Shown here: positions 35,810-44,771 of the stretch, one piece after another | Position numbering within the stretch: position 1 is the first letter of the stretch | Layout of the letters: every line of letters begins with the position of its first letter | Assembly (NCBI RefSeq): GCF_004571195.1 | Contig: NZ_CP038271.1 | Coordinates: 1,687,501-1,751,500, forward strand | DNA: 64,000 nucleotides | Direction: 5' to 3' | Source of the DNA: Legionella geestiana | Lineage (GTDB): Bacteria; Pseudomonadota; Gammaproteobacteria; Legionellales; Legionellaceae | Made by a program: the position numbers and the translations under genes | Notes under the pieces: generated by a model | The model's input: only the letters and a program-made list of their open reading frames with translations | Told to the model about the DNA's origin: nothing | The model's database searches: none

Positions 35810-36290
35810 GGTGTTTCAAGATTCCAGTATTCATGATGATTAAGAGCTTTCGCATGGCAGCAATGAGAGCGGTTTTTTTGCTTTTCTGGCCTGGCAGAGC
35901 CTGTGGTAGAAGCTTTTGATTTGCGGATTGTGTCTGGTCGCGACAAGTGTTGCCATGTAGAGCGCGTTTCTGACGGAGGCTCTACCGCCCCAAATGGTGC
36001 GTTTTCCTCTAAGTGTGCCGCTATCGCGATTAAAGGGTGCACTCCGGCAAGTGCCGCAATCATCTGCTTTGGAGAAAGCGTTCCCAGTTCAGGAAGCACA
36101 TAGAGCAGGGCGATTGCGGTAGTGTCTCCCACTCCCTTGATGCTGCTCAGTATGTTTTTCTTTTCCGACAGAGCGTCATCATTCTCGATAAGTTTTTCCT
36201 GACTTTGTCCAATAGTTTTCAGTACTTTTTCGAGCATGTCCAGAACGCGTTGAATCGACTCAGCCTGTTCGGACTCTGGGATTCAATTGT
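35810..36290 (-). pseudogene. IS110-family transposase remnant
   Basis: On the minus strand, [20 protein letters not shown] and [18 protein letters not shown] match the C-terminal (transposase_20) part of IS110/IS116/IS902 enzymes. The match then shifts frame at about 36025 (continuing as [20 protein letters not shown]...[20 protein letters not shown]). It shifts again near 35880 ([17 protein letters not shown]). Each shift fits one lost base. The N-terminal DEDD domain is missing, so this is a dead fragment. Confidence 0.8.
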
Positions 36291-36412
36291 GATGAACCGA
36301 CTTAACGCTTTTTCAATGCTCCCCGACCCCCTTAAAGGAGTTTGCTCCATTAAGGAGGTTCAATCACGAATATTAAGTATGTAAGTTGATTGATTTAAAT
36401 CATTATTGTACA

Positions 36413-36433
36413 ATTGCTTTTTTTTAAAGCAAT
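36413..36433. repeat. A/T hairpin ahead of a split gene
   Basis: ATTGCTTT (36413-36420) pairs with AAAGCAAT (36426-36433) around a T5 loop. It could be a terminator for minus-strand or plus-strand transcription; its position just before the next reading frame is noted. Confidence 0.4.
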
Positions 36434-36445
36434 GTGAGACCTCGT

Positions 36446-37348
36446 ATGTCAGCAACGCCTACCGCCATTAAGCCGTTTACCGTTGATTTTTCATGGCAAT
36501 CAATGATTGAACAAGCTTATCAAGTTTTTCTTTGTGTAAACGGACAACGATCCGTTCGCTTGTTAAACGACCAGGTGAGTCCAATATTGCCTGAATCCTG
36601 CTCGCTGAAAATCAAGTGGGAATGAAGATTGCAAGGGTTTGAGATTTCAAGTGACAAAAATGACCTGAAAATAACGCATCCCTTATATCCGGGGGATCTG
36701 ACAATAGAAGTTGTTGAAATGATCAGGACGCAGCGCATAATTGACAGGTCTGCTACCTTTTTTGCCAAAACCAAGCTCTTTGCCCTGGATACAACGCAAT
36801 TTGAACCCGGAAAGCACCACAAAGTGTTGATCAAGGAAGAATGGAGAACGGGTATCTCCACAAAAATTCAGAGCGTGGGTGATGCCAGGCTCATATATAG
36901 ACCAATCGAGAGCATCGATGATGCAATAACAGTGGGAACGGAAATCTCCACACTTACTATACTGCTTATGTCTGAGCATATTGCACGATGGATTCAAACC
37001 AACTGTCCAGAGGCCCTTACGAATCCAGAAGCCATTGTGAACCTGCAGATTAATATCGGTGAATCTCGCAAACAGACTGGCGTCACAGCGCTGATATCAA
37101 CCACCAGGAACATTCAAAGGCTCGATGCCTTACGCATGGATTACGAGGCTTTCATGAAGTGTTTAGTCACTTGTATAACGGCTGAAAAAGCAGAAGCATG
37201 GATTAGCGCCGTTATCTCTCAAACACTGCCTGATAAATCGCAAGGAGTAATCACGCGGGCTTCGTCAGAAATCGTGAAATCCATGCAGGAACCCAGCGAA
37301 GCACCAGCAGCCGAGGATGGGGTCGTGTCGTCTTGCTTTTTGCCCTGA
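36446..37348 (+). pseudogene. Unknown protein interrupted by in-frame TGA
   Basis: One reading frame runs from ATG 36446 (MSATPTAIKPFTVDFSW) to 37348 with a single in-frame TGA at 36623-36625. The part after it could start at TTG 36629, giving 239 aa, but no clear ribosome-binding site is visible there. I do not recognise the family. The product would be soluble and mixed alpha/beta, with no signal peptide, and ends SSCFLP. The simplest reading is a nonsense mutation in a gene of about 300 codons; separate translation of the 3' part or read-through cannot be excluded. It lies among decayed insertion sequences. Confidence 0.5.
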
Positions 37349-37385
37349 TAATCACATGGTCTTGCCGGGTAAATCGGACATCTTT

Positions 37386-37502
37386 CTAATCAACTTTTCT
37401 GACCTCATAGAAATCCGGAGATTGATACCCCAATCTTGAATGTAGCCGCTTTCGATTATAGTAAATTTCAATACATTCGAATATATGATTTTTAGCGGCA
37501 GT
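37386..37502 (-). pseudogene. IS3-family transposase C-terminal remnant
   Basis: Minus-strand translation reads [20 protein letters not shown], then [16 protein letters not shown] and a stop. This is the typical end of an IS3 OrfB integrase (IFEYIExFYNRxRxHSxLGYxSP). Only about 38 codons survive. The rest of the 279-base gap 37349-37627 shows nothing else. Confidence 0.75.
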
Positions 37503-37627
37503 TACCTGGCACTGACTTTCAGACTGGGAATGCCTAAAATTATAGTGAATACTTTGGGTTTGGTTTGATATTATCAGCCTGTGTAAACGTCAGTTGTACC
37601 AGGTACCATCTTAAGGATTTTGATACT

Positions 37628-37927
37628 ATGCCTTACCTCATTTACGCGCGCGACTTCGATAATATGGACGCACAACGTGAGCAAATTCGTGAAGCTCATC
37701 GTGAACACTTGCGAAGTATCGGAGACAAATTACTTGCTTCGGGAGCCTTACTTGATGATGATGGAACAACAGTCATTGGTGGTATCAGTTTAATTGATAC
37801 TGAAGACCGCGCTGAAGCTGAGAAATTCGCAAATGACGATCCCTACGGAAAAGCTGGCATACGTAAGGAAACATTGATTTTAAAATGGCGACAAAGATGG
37901 TGGAACGGCAACTTTTTGAAAAGTTAA
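37628..37927 (+). CDS. YciI-like protein
   Basis: 99 aa. The start ATG 37628 gives MPYLIYARDFDNMDAQREQI. The N-terminal strand, the HREHL(R) segment with His near residue 24-27, GALLDDDGTTVIGG and the FxxxDPYxKAGI-type ending (FANDDPYGKAGI) are those of the small ferredoxin-like YciI family, whose active-site His-Asp pair has been proposed in the family. Function is unknown; some members act in catabolic clusters. There is no operon partner here. Confidence 0.8.
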   Translation: MPYLIYARDFDNMDAQREQIREAHREHLRSIGDKLLASGALLDDDGTTVIGGISLIDTEDRAEAEKFANDDPYGKAGIRKETLILKWRQRWWNGNFLKS

Positions 37928-37962
37928 CTCTCAAAAAGTCGAGCATGGCGTTAATGCTCATT

Positions 37963-38126
37963 TAGGGTCTGTTGACATTTGGTGGTACGAAGCGAAAATC
38001 ACGTTAATTTAGGCCAAATTTTATCTTGAGTGAGGCGAATAGCCGGCTCTATTTAACGAACTCAAGGTTAAATTTGGACAAATTGACGTGGTTTGCAGCC
38101 ATGTCACCAATTGTCAACAGACCCTA
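37963..38126. mobile_element. 164-bp MITE-like fold-back element
   Basis: The left end TAGGGTCTGTTGACA (37963-37977) is the exact reverse complement of the right end TGTCAACAGACCCTA (38112-38126). Beyond this the two arms stay similar all the way to the centre (AGCCGGCT near 38041-38048), so the whole element can fold into one hairpin of about 80 bp. It has no coding capacity and is bounded by TA. This is the structure of a non-autonomous element mobilised by a DDE transposase in trans. Confidence 0.75.
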
Positions 38127-38520
38127 GTATATTGGCGCCTGTCAAATACATTAACCCCTCTATTATCGGCAGGAATAACTGGTTGTTTCATGGTGGCGAA
38201 GCCGGTGCCTGTGCCGACAGTATTATATGTACCTTTATTGAAACTTCAAAAACCACATGGTCGATGTCTTTGCCTGAGTCAAATAGATTCTGGCCAATAT
38301 TCGCAATGCGCAAACCATGTAGCCTGGATAAACCCGGTCCTCCAATATTGATAAGGCTTGCTGGTTGATTAGCGTAGTCTGCCGGTCTTTTCAACTGCCA
38401 GGCGGGTGGTTAACTGAGCTCTTAAACGTGCATTGAGGTATGCGCACTGATGTGCCATAATGACCCTAAATTAATCAAATCATGCACTCATGTAATTCCG
38501 TTATCGACTTTGGAGTAATT
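38127..38520. other. Gap without recognisable gene
   Basis: A minus-strand open frame of 68 codons (38188-38394) exists but has no recognisable similarity, start signal or partner. I see no other signal in this stretch. Confidence 0.4.
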
Positions 38521-39054
38521 GTGAAAAAAAATGTTTCTCGCCAAATGCAAGCCTTTTCAAGAAAGCATCATAAGCGCAGTGTTGAATTTGAAGGGGTGAT
38601 TACCAGGCTGAAAGGGATTGAAAATGCCTTAAGGATTGATGCGCTGCAGTCACAAAGTGATGGCGGAAGTTTTGAGGATAGATTTGAATTCCGGGTGGGT
38701 CATTCCAGTTGGATAATGGCCCCTGTATTGTCAAAAGACATTCCTGCCTTGCAGAAAGGCATTCGTTCGTTGAGTTCCCTCAAGCGTTCATTGGTTGAAC
38801 TTCGAGAGGATGTCGACACGAGGGGTTACGGTTTTTTCAAATGTGGCAATCTGAAGCAAACTATGGATGCAATGCTTCCGCTCAGCAGGATAAAGAACTT
38901 GAAAGATGATATGAAATCCCTGCTGGATGCATATCAAAACGTTGTTAATGGTTATACCCTGGGCCCCGACAAAACCATGGAGCTATTTGAATGGCTTGCT
39001 GAATATGAGAAAAAACAAGCTGTAGAGCAGCGAATGTCAGGTGCAGGCTTATAA
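38521..39054 (+). CDS. Unknown protein
   Basis: 177 aa from GTG 38521, chosen because GGAG lies five bases ahead; an ATG 13 codons upstream (38482) has no such site. The product is basic at the N-terminus and mostly helical, with charged helices (KGIRSLSSLKRSLVELREDV, NLKDDMKSLLDAYQNVVNGY). It has no signal peptide or membrane segment. I do not recognise a family. It sits between a fold-back element and IS remnants, with low GC typical of this region. Confidence 0.55.
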   Translation: MKKNVSRQMQAFSRKHHKRSVEFEGVITRLKGIENALRIDALQSQSDGGSFEDRFEFRVGHSSWIMAPVLSKDIPALQKGIRSLSSLKRSLVELREDVDTRGYGFFKCGNLKQTMDAMLPLSRIKNLKDDMKSLLDAYQNVVNGYTLGPDKTMELFEWLAEYEKKQAVEQRMSGAGL

Positions 39055-39144
39055 TAACGCGATGAAAAAAGGCACTCTGTGCCAGACAAAAGTGCGTAGT
39101 GTAGCTACAGGAGGTCCGGGCAAGAGCAACTCATATCCCTCGCT

Positions 39145-39300
39145 TTGTGCATACATGTGAATTGGTTGAAAAAATAAAGGGAATTTTTGACGAAGAACGC
39201 TCCAGAGCAGATGCACCCCGGATTACCAAACGATTTAACCGTGAAGGTTAATGGGTTGGAAAACAACGTGTTGCCCGGATAATGCATAAAATTTTGACCG
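39145..39300 (+). pseudogene. IS3-family OrfB internal remnant
   Basis: Translation gives CELVEKIKGIFDEERSRADA, then PRITKRFNREG, a TAA stop, and WVGKQRVARIMHKILTEGR. This matches the helical region before the catalytic domain of IS3 OrfB (xxIFxExRxxYGSPRITxxLNxxGxxVxxxRVARLM). The stop falls exactly where a residue after Gly is expected, so the gene is broken. Neither end of the IS is recognisable. Confidence 0.7.
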
Positions 39301-39328
39301 AGGGACGGGTATTGATTAGAATGCAGGC

Positions 39329-39650
39329 TTGCCGAAAAATCACGAAAAAGCGCGTGAAATCGTTCAGAAAATTGAGTTTCACCATACGCCAAAACATGGC
39401 AGTTGGCTAAACATTGCCGAGTGTGAACTCTGTGCCATGACCAGTCAATGCATCAATAACAGACGCTTTGGCAATATTGAGCTTTTAAGGGAGGAGACTC
39501 AGATATGGGCACAGAAGAGCAAAAACAGAAAGGCGTCAACTGACAGTTTGAGATTGAGAATGCGAGACAAAACTTCAGTCAATTTATCCACGTATTAAAT
39601 ATTAATGAGGCATTATCCTGGTTGGCAGCTTTTTGCGACATAGCCAATTT
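39329..39650 (+). pseudogene. IS630-family transposase remnant
   Basis: NHEKAREIVQKIEFHHTPKH followed by GSWLNIAECEL is the C-terminal IS630/Tc1-mariner signature, including the last catalytic Glu. After about residue 66 the match continues in the next frame as FEIENARQNFSQFIHVLNIN then EALSWLAAF. An in-frame TGA stands where Trp is expected. The N-terminal two thirds are gone. Confidence 0.75.
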
Positions 39651-39799
39651 TCTAATTTCCAGCAGCTCTGTTTTTGGGAAAGGCTTAAGGCTAGGTTACA
39701 TTAAGATGCGGTTGTCCTGCATTACATTAAAACCGATTGCAGTGCGAGCGATATTATTGTACTTTGCGCAGATCCAGGAAATATATACAAGGAGTTATC

Positions 39800-41551
39800 A
39801 TGTCAGCAACAGAAAAACATATATTAAAACATATCCAGCACCTGAAAATTCAATATACTGGTGAAAGCAAATCTTCCAGAAGACCTGTAAAACTTGAAAG
39901 AATCGGCTGCAAATTTGTTGTTGAAAATGCCGAACTGCTTGAATCCATCAGCATTTTACAAAAACCTACGCAGGGATCGTTTGATAACTCGTATCTTGAT
40001 AACTCAGATTATGAAGTACGTATTGATTGCAAAGATTTATCAATGTCTAAAGCACTGACGGGAGCCATTGACCAAAAATACGTAACAAGCATTGATGGCA
40101 AGATAGTTGCTCTTACATTCAGTAGTTTAGAGAAGGTTAACGAGCTGATTCAATTTATCAAATCTCTGAATCCAGGTATTCTTTCATTAACGCCTGACGA
40201 AACGGCAAAAATGCGCTCAACCATATATAGCCTGTTCAATCAGCTTGATCTTTGCAATGCCGCCATGCTCTGTCTGCGCGCTGGCCATATGGATGACGCC
40301 ATCCAATTGAATGACCTGATCTCCGTTGCATCCTATCGACTTACGTACCAGATTGCAAAAGCATTTGAAGAATCACACAGAACTGATGAAGCAATCAAGT
40401 ATTATAAAGCTGTTCATCTTTCTGATAGTGAATATGCATCTGCACAAGATCGTTTGAGTAGACTGATGGTAGCAGACACCCCTGCAGCCAAAATAGAATG
40501 TTTCCAATACCTGCTGCGGGCTGGTGAAAATAGCATATCACGCCTTGATAAACCGCTTTTGCAAGAAATACTACAAAGTGTGCATGAAGAGGAACTTATA
40601 TCGATTGTCTGCAATAAACATAATGATGTGGATGTGTTAATGCATCTTGCAGAGCAGTTCGACAGTCTTGCCGCATCGTCGATCGTTGATAGTTTATGCT
40701 CTACATTACATAGAGTATTGGGTGAAAGACCTTATTTACCATGCGTGGCCAGATATAACCTGTTATTGGCAAAACGCCTGGGGACGGCTGATGCGATAGC
40801 AAGTAATCCCGAACTGCAAGCCAGATTTTACAATCATTGTCTGGTTGCCAGCCTGGCTAGTAAAAAATTTCATGCCAATGAAATACTGATTGAACAAATG
40901 GAGAAGGATCTTGTTGCGCAACCTGTTACCTTGTTTTTGACCAATGTTTTGAAATTATCACAAGAAAATACAGCCATATTATATCATGCCGGCATGGCTT
41001 TGATTAAAAAGGGCCGCCCTCTCCTCGCGAGTTGCTTACTGCAGCACGTAGTACAAAGTGATAGTAAAGCCTTGTATACTCTGGCTGCCAATGAAAATAT
41101 GGCATTATTAAGCATCACCCTTGCAAACAAATCAGATATGGATCGCATTAGCTCTTGCATCGATAAGTGTGTCAAGACGGGTAACAAGAAACTGCCTGAA
41201 TCCATTGCAAAAGCAGGCGCTAACTTTGAGGAAAAAATAAGCTCGCCCAATGCAAGCTCATCCAGTTCAGACTCAGCTTATGAAAGCAGAATTCAAGCCC
41301 TGGAAAAACAGATACATGTATTGCAATCAAAAGTTGAAAGTCTGGAATTACAATTGGCCATGAAGCATAACAAGAGTGAGAGAACTCATCGTTCTTCCAA
41401 AACACACTCATCCGGCACTCATTCCATATTTTCTGACAAATCAAGCCGCTCTCACAGCTCGCGACACAGAAAGGAAAGAACAACACATAGCACGGATGAG
41501 GTACCCGGCAAACAAGCCGGAGAAGGACCAAACCAGGTTATGGGCTATTGA
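39800..41551 (+). CDS. Large helical-repeat protein, effector candidate
   Basis: 583 aa from ATG 39800, preceded by AAGGAGTTATC. Residues 1-140 are mixed alpha/beta. Residues about 150-460 are a continuous run of helix pairs of TPR/SEL1-like character (SIYSLFNQLDLCNAAMLCLR-type, EESHRTDEAIKYYKAVHLSD). Residues 490-523 form a coiled coil (SRIQALEKQIHVLQSKVESL), and the tail 524-583 is unusually rich in Ser, His and Arg. There is no signal peptide. I recognise no named family. Domain style, low GC and the setting resemble Dot/Icm effectors of Legionella, which is inference only. Confidence 0.6.
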   Translation: MSATEKHILKHIQHLKIQYTGESKSSRRPVKLERIGCKFVVENAELLESISILQKPTQGSFDNSYLDNSDYEVRIDCKDLSMSKALTGAIDQKYVTSIDGKIVALTFSSLEKVNELIQFIKSLNPGILSLTPDETAKMRSTIYSLFNQLDLCNAAMLCLRAGHMDDAIQLNDLISVASYRLTYQIAKAFEESHRTDEAIKYYKAVHLSDSEYASAQDRLSRLMVADTPAAKIECFQYLLRAGENSISRLDKPLLQEILQSVHEEELISIVCNKHNDVDVLMHLAEQFDSLAASSIVDSLCSTLHRVLGERPYLPCVARYNLLLAKRLGTADAIASNPELQARFYNHCLVASLASKKFHANEILIEQMEKDLVAQPVTLFLTNVLKLSQENTAILYHAGMALIKKGRPLLASCLLQHVVQSDSKALYTLAANENMALLSITLANKSDMDRISSCIDKCVKTGNKKLPESIAKAGANFEEKISSPNASSSSSDSAYESRIQALEKQIHVLQSKVESLELQLAMKHNKSERTHRSSKTHSSGTHSIFSDKSSRSHSSRHRKERTTHSTDEVPGKQAGEGPNQVMGY

Positions 41552-41566
41552 AAATTGATTCCACAG

Positions 41567-41601
41567 CGCCGTGATACCGCATTTTATGTGCGGTATCGGC
41601 G
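41567..41601 (+). terminator. Hairpin after the 583-aa gene
   Basis: CGCC + GATACCGC (41567-41580) pair with GCGGTATC + GGCG (41590-41601), with two unpaired bases in the left arm. It lies 15 bases after the stop codon. A weak T-rich stretch follows. Confidence 0.5.
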
Positions 41602-41845
41602 CCGTCAGGTTGTGTCTTTAGATAAACTGATCCAATTTGAGGTTCGCTCAGTGAGGGTAATCACTCTCAGGTTACATAGTCACGCATGCTTGCCGAAAAC
41701 ACAGTTTTTAACCTCGCTTGTCGGGAGGCCATTATCTCTATTTTGCTTTGGTTTGGAAATTCCGGGTCAGGTCAATTGACACATAATTTTATGATATGAA
41801 AAATTCAAAAAGACAATAAAGATCAATCGAGTCTGTCCCCATTGA

Positions 41846-42673
41846 TTATACGGGCGCTCTACATGATAGCGTTGGGGTTGTCCGTTCCGATTTTTCTTGT
41901 TTATGCTTCTTTGTAAAGTTTTCATAGAAGGAATTAATCCACTCTTTTGACTGGGCGATAGCCGATTTAATATTGTGCTCTTCTTTCGCACAATCCTTGG
42001 TTAAAAAGAGTGTTTGCATTTTTGAGATAATATCAACAGGATCCTTTTGCCAAAATAATTCTACTGCTTTCCACATCATGATACCAAACTCCATGCTTCG
42101 AAATTTATCATTTAAAAACGTATAGTAATAGTCTTTCTCATACAGCTCTTTGTTAACGGCCTCCCTACAATAAGATCCTGTATGTAAATTATGAAGCATC
42201 ATAACCGTTATATCATTGGGGCCAATATGATATAACAATGAATAGACAGTCATCGCCATTTCAGGTAAAGATGTTTTTTTCCTGTCAAACTCCGACACTG
42301 TTTTTTCTAGCAGATTAAGCATGTAAACTACCTGGTTATCCAAATTTTCAGATAATGTTACTGAACATTTAAATGATGTATTTAGGATGCTTCTTATAAA
42401 ATCTGTGCCATAACTGTTTGGATTGAAGGTTGACCACTCATATCGATATCTGTAAACCTCTTGCTCATAGAACAAAGTAGTCTTAAATAGGTGGTTTTCC
42501 ATTAAAAATGCGAAGGGATCTGCGCCAGCCGCCCAAAAATAATGATTATATCCCTCAGATTTTAATGAAAGTTCATAACCGGAGTACTGAAGAACCAGCT
42601 GAGGTGTATGTGTGGTGTCAGAACCTATAGGTTGTTTGGCTCGTGGGAAAAATGTTTTTGGGTTGGCAGCCAT
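41846..42673 (-). CDS. Unknown protein, effector candidate
   Basis: 275 aa on the minus strand. The ATG at 42673 is preceded by GAGGAGTATTTA, a good ribosome-binding site. It is rich in Tyr, Phe and charged residues with a Lys-rich C-terminus (ENFTKKHKQEKSERTTPT). There is no signal peptide or membrane span, and I recognise no family. GC is low (about 36% by eye). It stands alone between a possible terminator and the lysR gene. Confidence 0.6.
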   Translation of the reverse strand: MAANPKTFFPRAKQPIGSDTTHTPQLVLQYSGYELSLKSEGYNHYFWAAGADPFAFLMENHLFKTTLFYEQEVYRYRYEWSTFNPNSYGTDFIRSILNTSFKCSVTLSENLDNQVVYMLNLLEKTVSEFDRKKTSLPEMAMTVYSLLYHIGPNDITVMMLHNLHTGSYCREAVNKELYEKDYYYTFLNDKFRSMEFGIMMWKAVELFWQKDPVDIISKMQTLFLTKDCAKEEHNIKSAIAQSKEWINSFYENFTKKHKQEKSERTTPTLSCRAPV

Positions 42674-42974
42674 TAAATACTCCTCAAAAAAAGGTGAATA
42701 TTGAGTAAACTAAATGTTATCAGCTTTTCATTCCGCCAAACACCTGACCTGGTTAGGGGGATTTCCTGGCTTTTTTCTCAAAATAGTTTGCTGCTGCCCT
42801 GTGACCTGCCCCAGAACACCAGGCGCAATGATACTATGATTTACATCATCAGAATCACACGTATCCTTGCGAGTTAACTCAATTTTCTCACTAGCCATAA
42901 TTAATTTCAGGGCTTCATTCAAGGTTGGGGTATAAAACACCAGATTTGTTTGAAGTCAGAAAAGTTGCTTCACT
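42674..42974. other. Intergenic region, doubtful small ORF
   Basis: A minus-strand frame 42728-42898 could encode 56 aa from ATG 42898, but no ribosome-binding site or known similarity supports it. Nothing else is seen. Confidence 0.3.
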
Positions 42975-43850
42975 TCAAGCATTTGTAACACCATGAGTGA
43001 ATAAATGGATAAGACGCCTTGCTGCCGGGCCAACTTCTTCAGGATTCTGATGAACCAGATACAAAGGATAGGTTCGCGTATCGTCTTGTTGCAAAATCAA
43101 TGGCTTGACGGGTAAATTTCGAGCATTCATGATGTGCTTTGGAAGCCATGCAAAGCCTATAGCATGTGCAACGCATTGGATTTTCATTTCAATGGAACTC
43201 ACAGACCAGTTAAATTCCGAACCCAGCCACCCTTCATTGCGTTTTGTTTTGACACCAGAATCTTGCGTAATAATATAACGTTCATTAAGCAGATCTTCGT
43301 TTGTTAACGGTTTGGCATGCAAAGGGCTGTCCTCATGCGCATAAGGTATAAAATCAATGTCCATGATTTTCTTGCCAAGATAACCTTCCGGTATTTTGGA
43401 TATCACGGCCAATTCCGCCTCACCATTGACTAACAATTCCGCGGGACCGGACAGTACTCCCTGGGTTACCTTGATGCGTGTTTGCTGATTTTCAAGACCG
43501 AACTGATGGAGAATTGACATTAAAACCGACATCGGAAATATCTCATCAACAGCAATACGCAAGGTTTTTTCACAATTGCTGTTGAAAAGATGCGCAGAAG
43601 TTTCTACATAATCTGCTGCTCGCGTGATTTGTCGTGACAAATTGAGGATACGTGTACCTTGCTCAGTTAATCTGGCACGCCTCCCTTCCATCTGCAATAT
43701 TTTCAAACCGAGCGTATCCTGGAGTTTTGCTACCGTATAACTGATACTGGATTGGCTTTTATGCAATTTTATAGACGCTTTGGCAAAACTGCCCTCATCT
43801 ACAACGGTTTGCAATACACGCCATTGCTCAATGGTTACTTTGGACATCAT
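42975..43850 (-). CDS. LysR-family transcriptional regulator
   Basis: 291 aa. The N-terminal winged helix-turn-helix (residues about 5-63) contains VVDEGSFAKASIKLHKSQSS and ISYTVAKLQDTLGLKILQ. The rest is the periplasmic-binding-like effector domain (DEIFPMSVLMSILHQFGLEN). It is transcribed away from the SnoaL-like gene at 44093 across a 242-base gap, the classical layout of a LysR regulator and its target. The inducer is not predictable. The start is either of two adjacent ATG codons. Confidence 0.9.
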   Translation of the reverse strand: MMSKVTIEQWRVLQTVVDEGSFAKASIKLHKSQSSISYTVAKLQDTLGLKILQMEGRRARLTEQGTRILNLSRQITRAADYVETSAHLFNSNCEKTLRIAVDEIFPMSVLMSILHQFGLENQQTRIKVTQGVLSGPAELLVNGEAELAVISKIPEGYLGKKIMDIDFIPYAHEDSPLHAKPLTNEDLLNERYIITQDSGVKTKRNEGWLGSEFNWSVSSIEMKIQCVAHAIGFAWLPKHIMNARNLPVKPLILQQDDTRTYPLYLVHQNPEEVGPAARRLIHLFTHGVTNA

Positions 43851-43879
43851 GCAATCCGTGTCATGTAATTTGCAATAAT

Positions 43880-43889
43880 ATATCGATAT
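43880..43889. promoter_or_regulatory. Palindrome in the lysR divergent region
   Basis: ATATCGATAT is a perfect 10-base palindrome 30 bases upstream of lysR, within A/T-rich DNA. It could be part of a LysR-binding site; this is a guess from position. Confidence 0.3.
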
Positions 43890-44092
43890 TACTGATAAAA
43901 AACATCGAAATTTTGCGCTTTTTTAAATAATCAGAGCATTTAAAATCAATTGTGAGTCAAGGAACCTGGTAATCGTTTTATCTGAAACACGAGCAGATTG
44001 TACTGGCACGCGCATTGGCATCTTTATTTAGTGCTTGCCTGGCTTTATCGGATGACACGCCCTGGATATCCATTTAACCCAGTGAGGAACCC

Positions 44093-44542
44093 ATGAGAAA
44101 ATATTTATTACCGATTATTGGAGCCTGCACGATGTTTGCAAATTGCGCCGTATTTGCGACCAGTGCTCAGGAAGAAAACAACAAGATCATTGTGATGCAA
44201 TTTTATAAAAAGGCAATTAATGAGCGAGACTTTGATGCCGCAGAAGCCTACCTTGGTCCTCGGTATATTCAGCATAATCCGCTTGCCAAAGATGGTGCCG
44301 AAGGCTTACGAACCTATATTGAATATATGAAAGCTGCTTTTCCACAATCGCACAGTGAAATCAAGCGGGTTTTAGCGGAAGGTGATTTTGTGATGTTACA
44401 TGTGCATTCAATACTTGAACCCGGAACTCTGGGCAACGCGGTTATTGATGTGTTTCGTCTGGAAAACAATAAAATCGTTGAGCACTGGGATGTGATACAG
44501 GATATTACGGATCATCCCGAAAATGATAATGGCATGTTTTAA
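44093..44542 (+). CDS. Exported SnoaL-like (NTF2-fold) protein
   Basis: 149 aa. Residues 1-22 are a signal peptide (MRKYLLPIIGACTMFANCAV, cleavage likely after VFATSA). The mature part is a SnoaL-type NTF2-fold: FYKKAINERDFDAAEAYLGP, RYIQHNPLAKDGAEGLRTYI, and IDVFRLENNKIVEHWDVIQD. Many small exported proteins of this type are annotated as predicted SnoaL-like aldol condensation enzymes with little functional proof. It is the likely target of the divergent LysR regulator. Confidence 0.8.
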   Translation: MRKYLLPIIGACTMFANCAVFATSAQEENNKIIVMQFYKKAINERDFDAAEAYLGPRYIQHNPLAKDGAEGLRTYIEYMKAAFPQSHSEIKRVLAEGDFVMLHVHSILEPGTLGNAVIDVFRLENNKIVEHWDVIQDITDHPENDNGMF

Positions 44543-44771
44543 TGCTGACAATCTCAGGAATCCAGGTAAATGAGCAGGTTTCGGAGAATTTGTCGATAGT
44601 TGAGGGCGGATAGACAATCTTTTCTACTCGCGGAAACCATGGGGTGTGCGCGTTCCAGAATATGGCTGCCGCCAGGACGCATGGGTATCACCCCCTGCGT
44701 TTTTGCACCATTTCTTGAATTGAGGACACCTCCATGTTGAATGCCTCATTTTCGTAGTACAGGAGTACACC
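44543..44771. other. Intergenic region
   Basis: No gene is recognised. The region ends with AGGAG six bases ahead of the ATG at 44772. Confidence 0.4.

Noticed and set aside
37320-37348. C-terminal CFLP of the split gene as a CaaX box
   Set aside because: Pro in the last position is not accepted by known prenyltransferases, so it is not claimed as a prenylation site.
38188-38394. 68-codon minus-strand ORF near the fold-back element
   Set aside because: No start signal, no similarity, decayed surroundings.
42728-42940. 70-codon minus-strand ORF upstream of the 275-aa gene
   Set aside because: Starts with GTG without a ribosome-binding site and matches nothing I know; kept only as a doubtful note.
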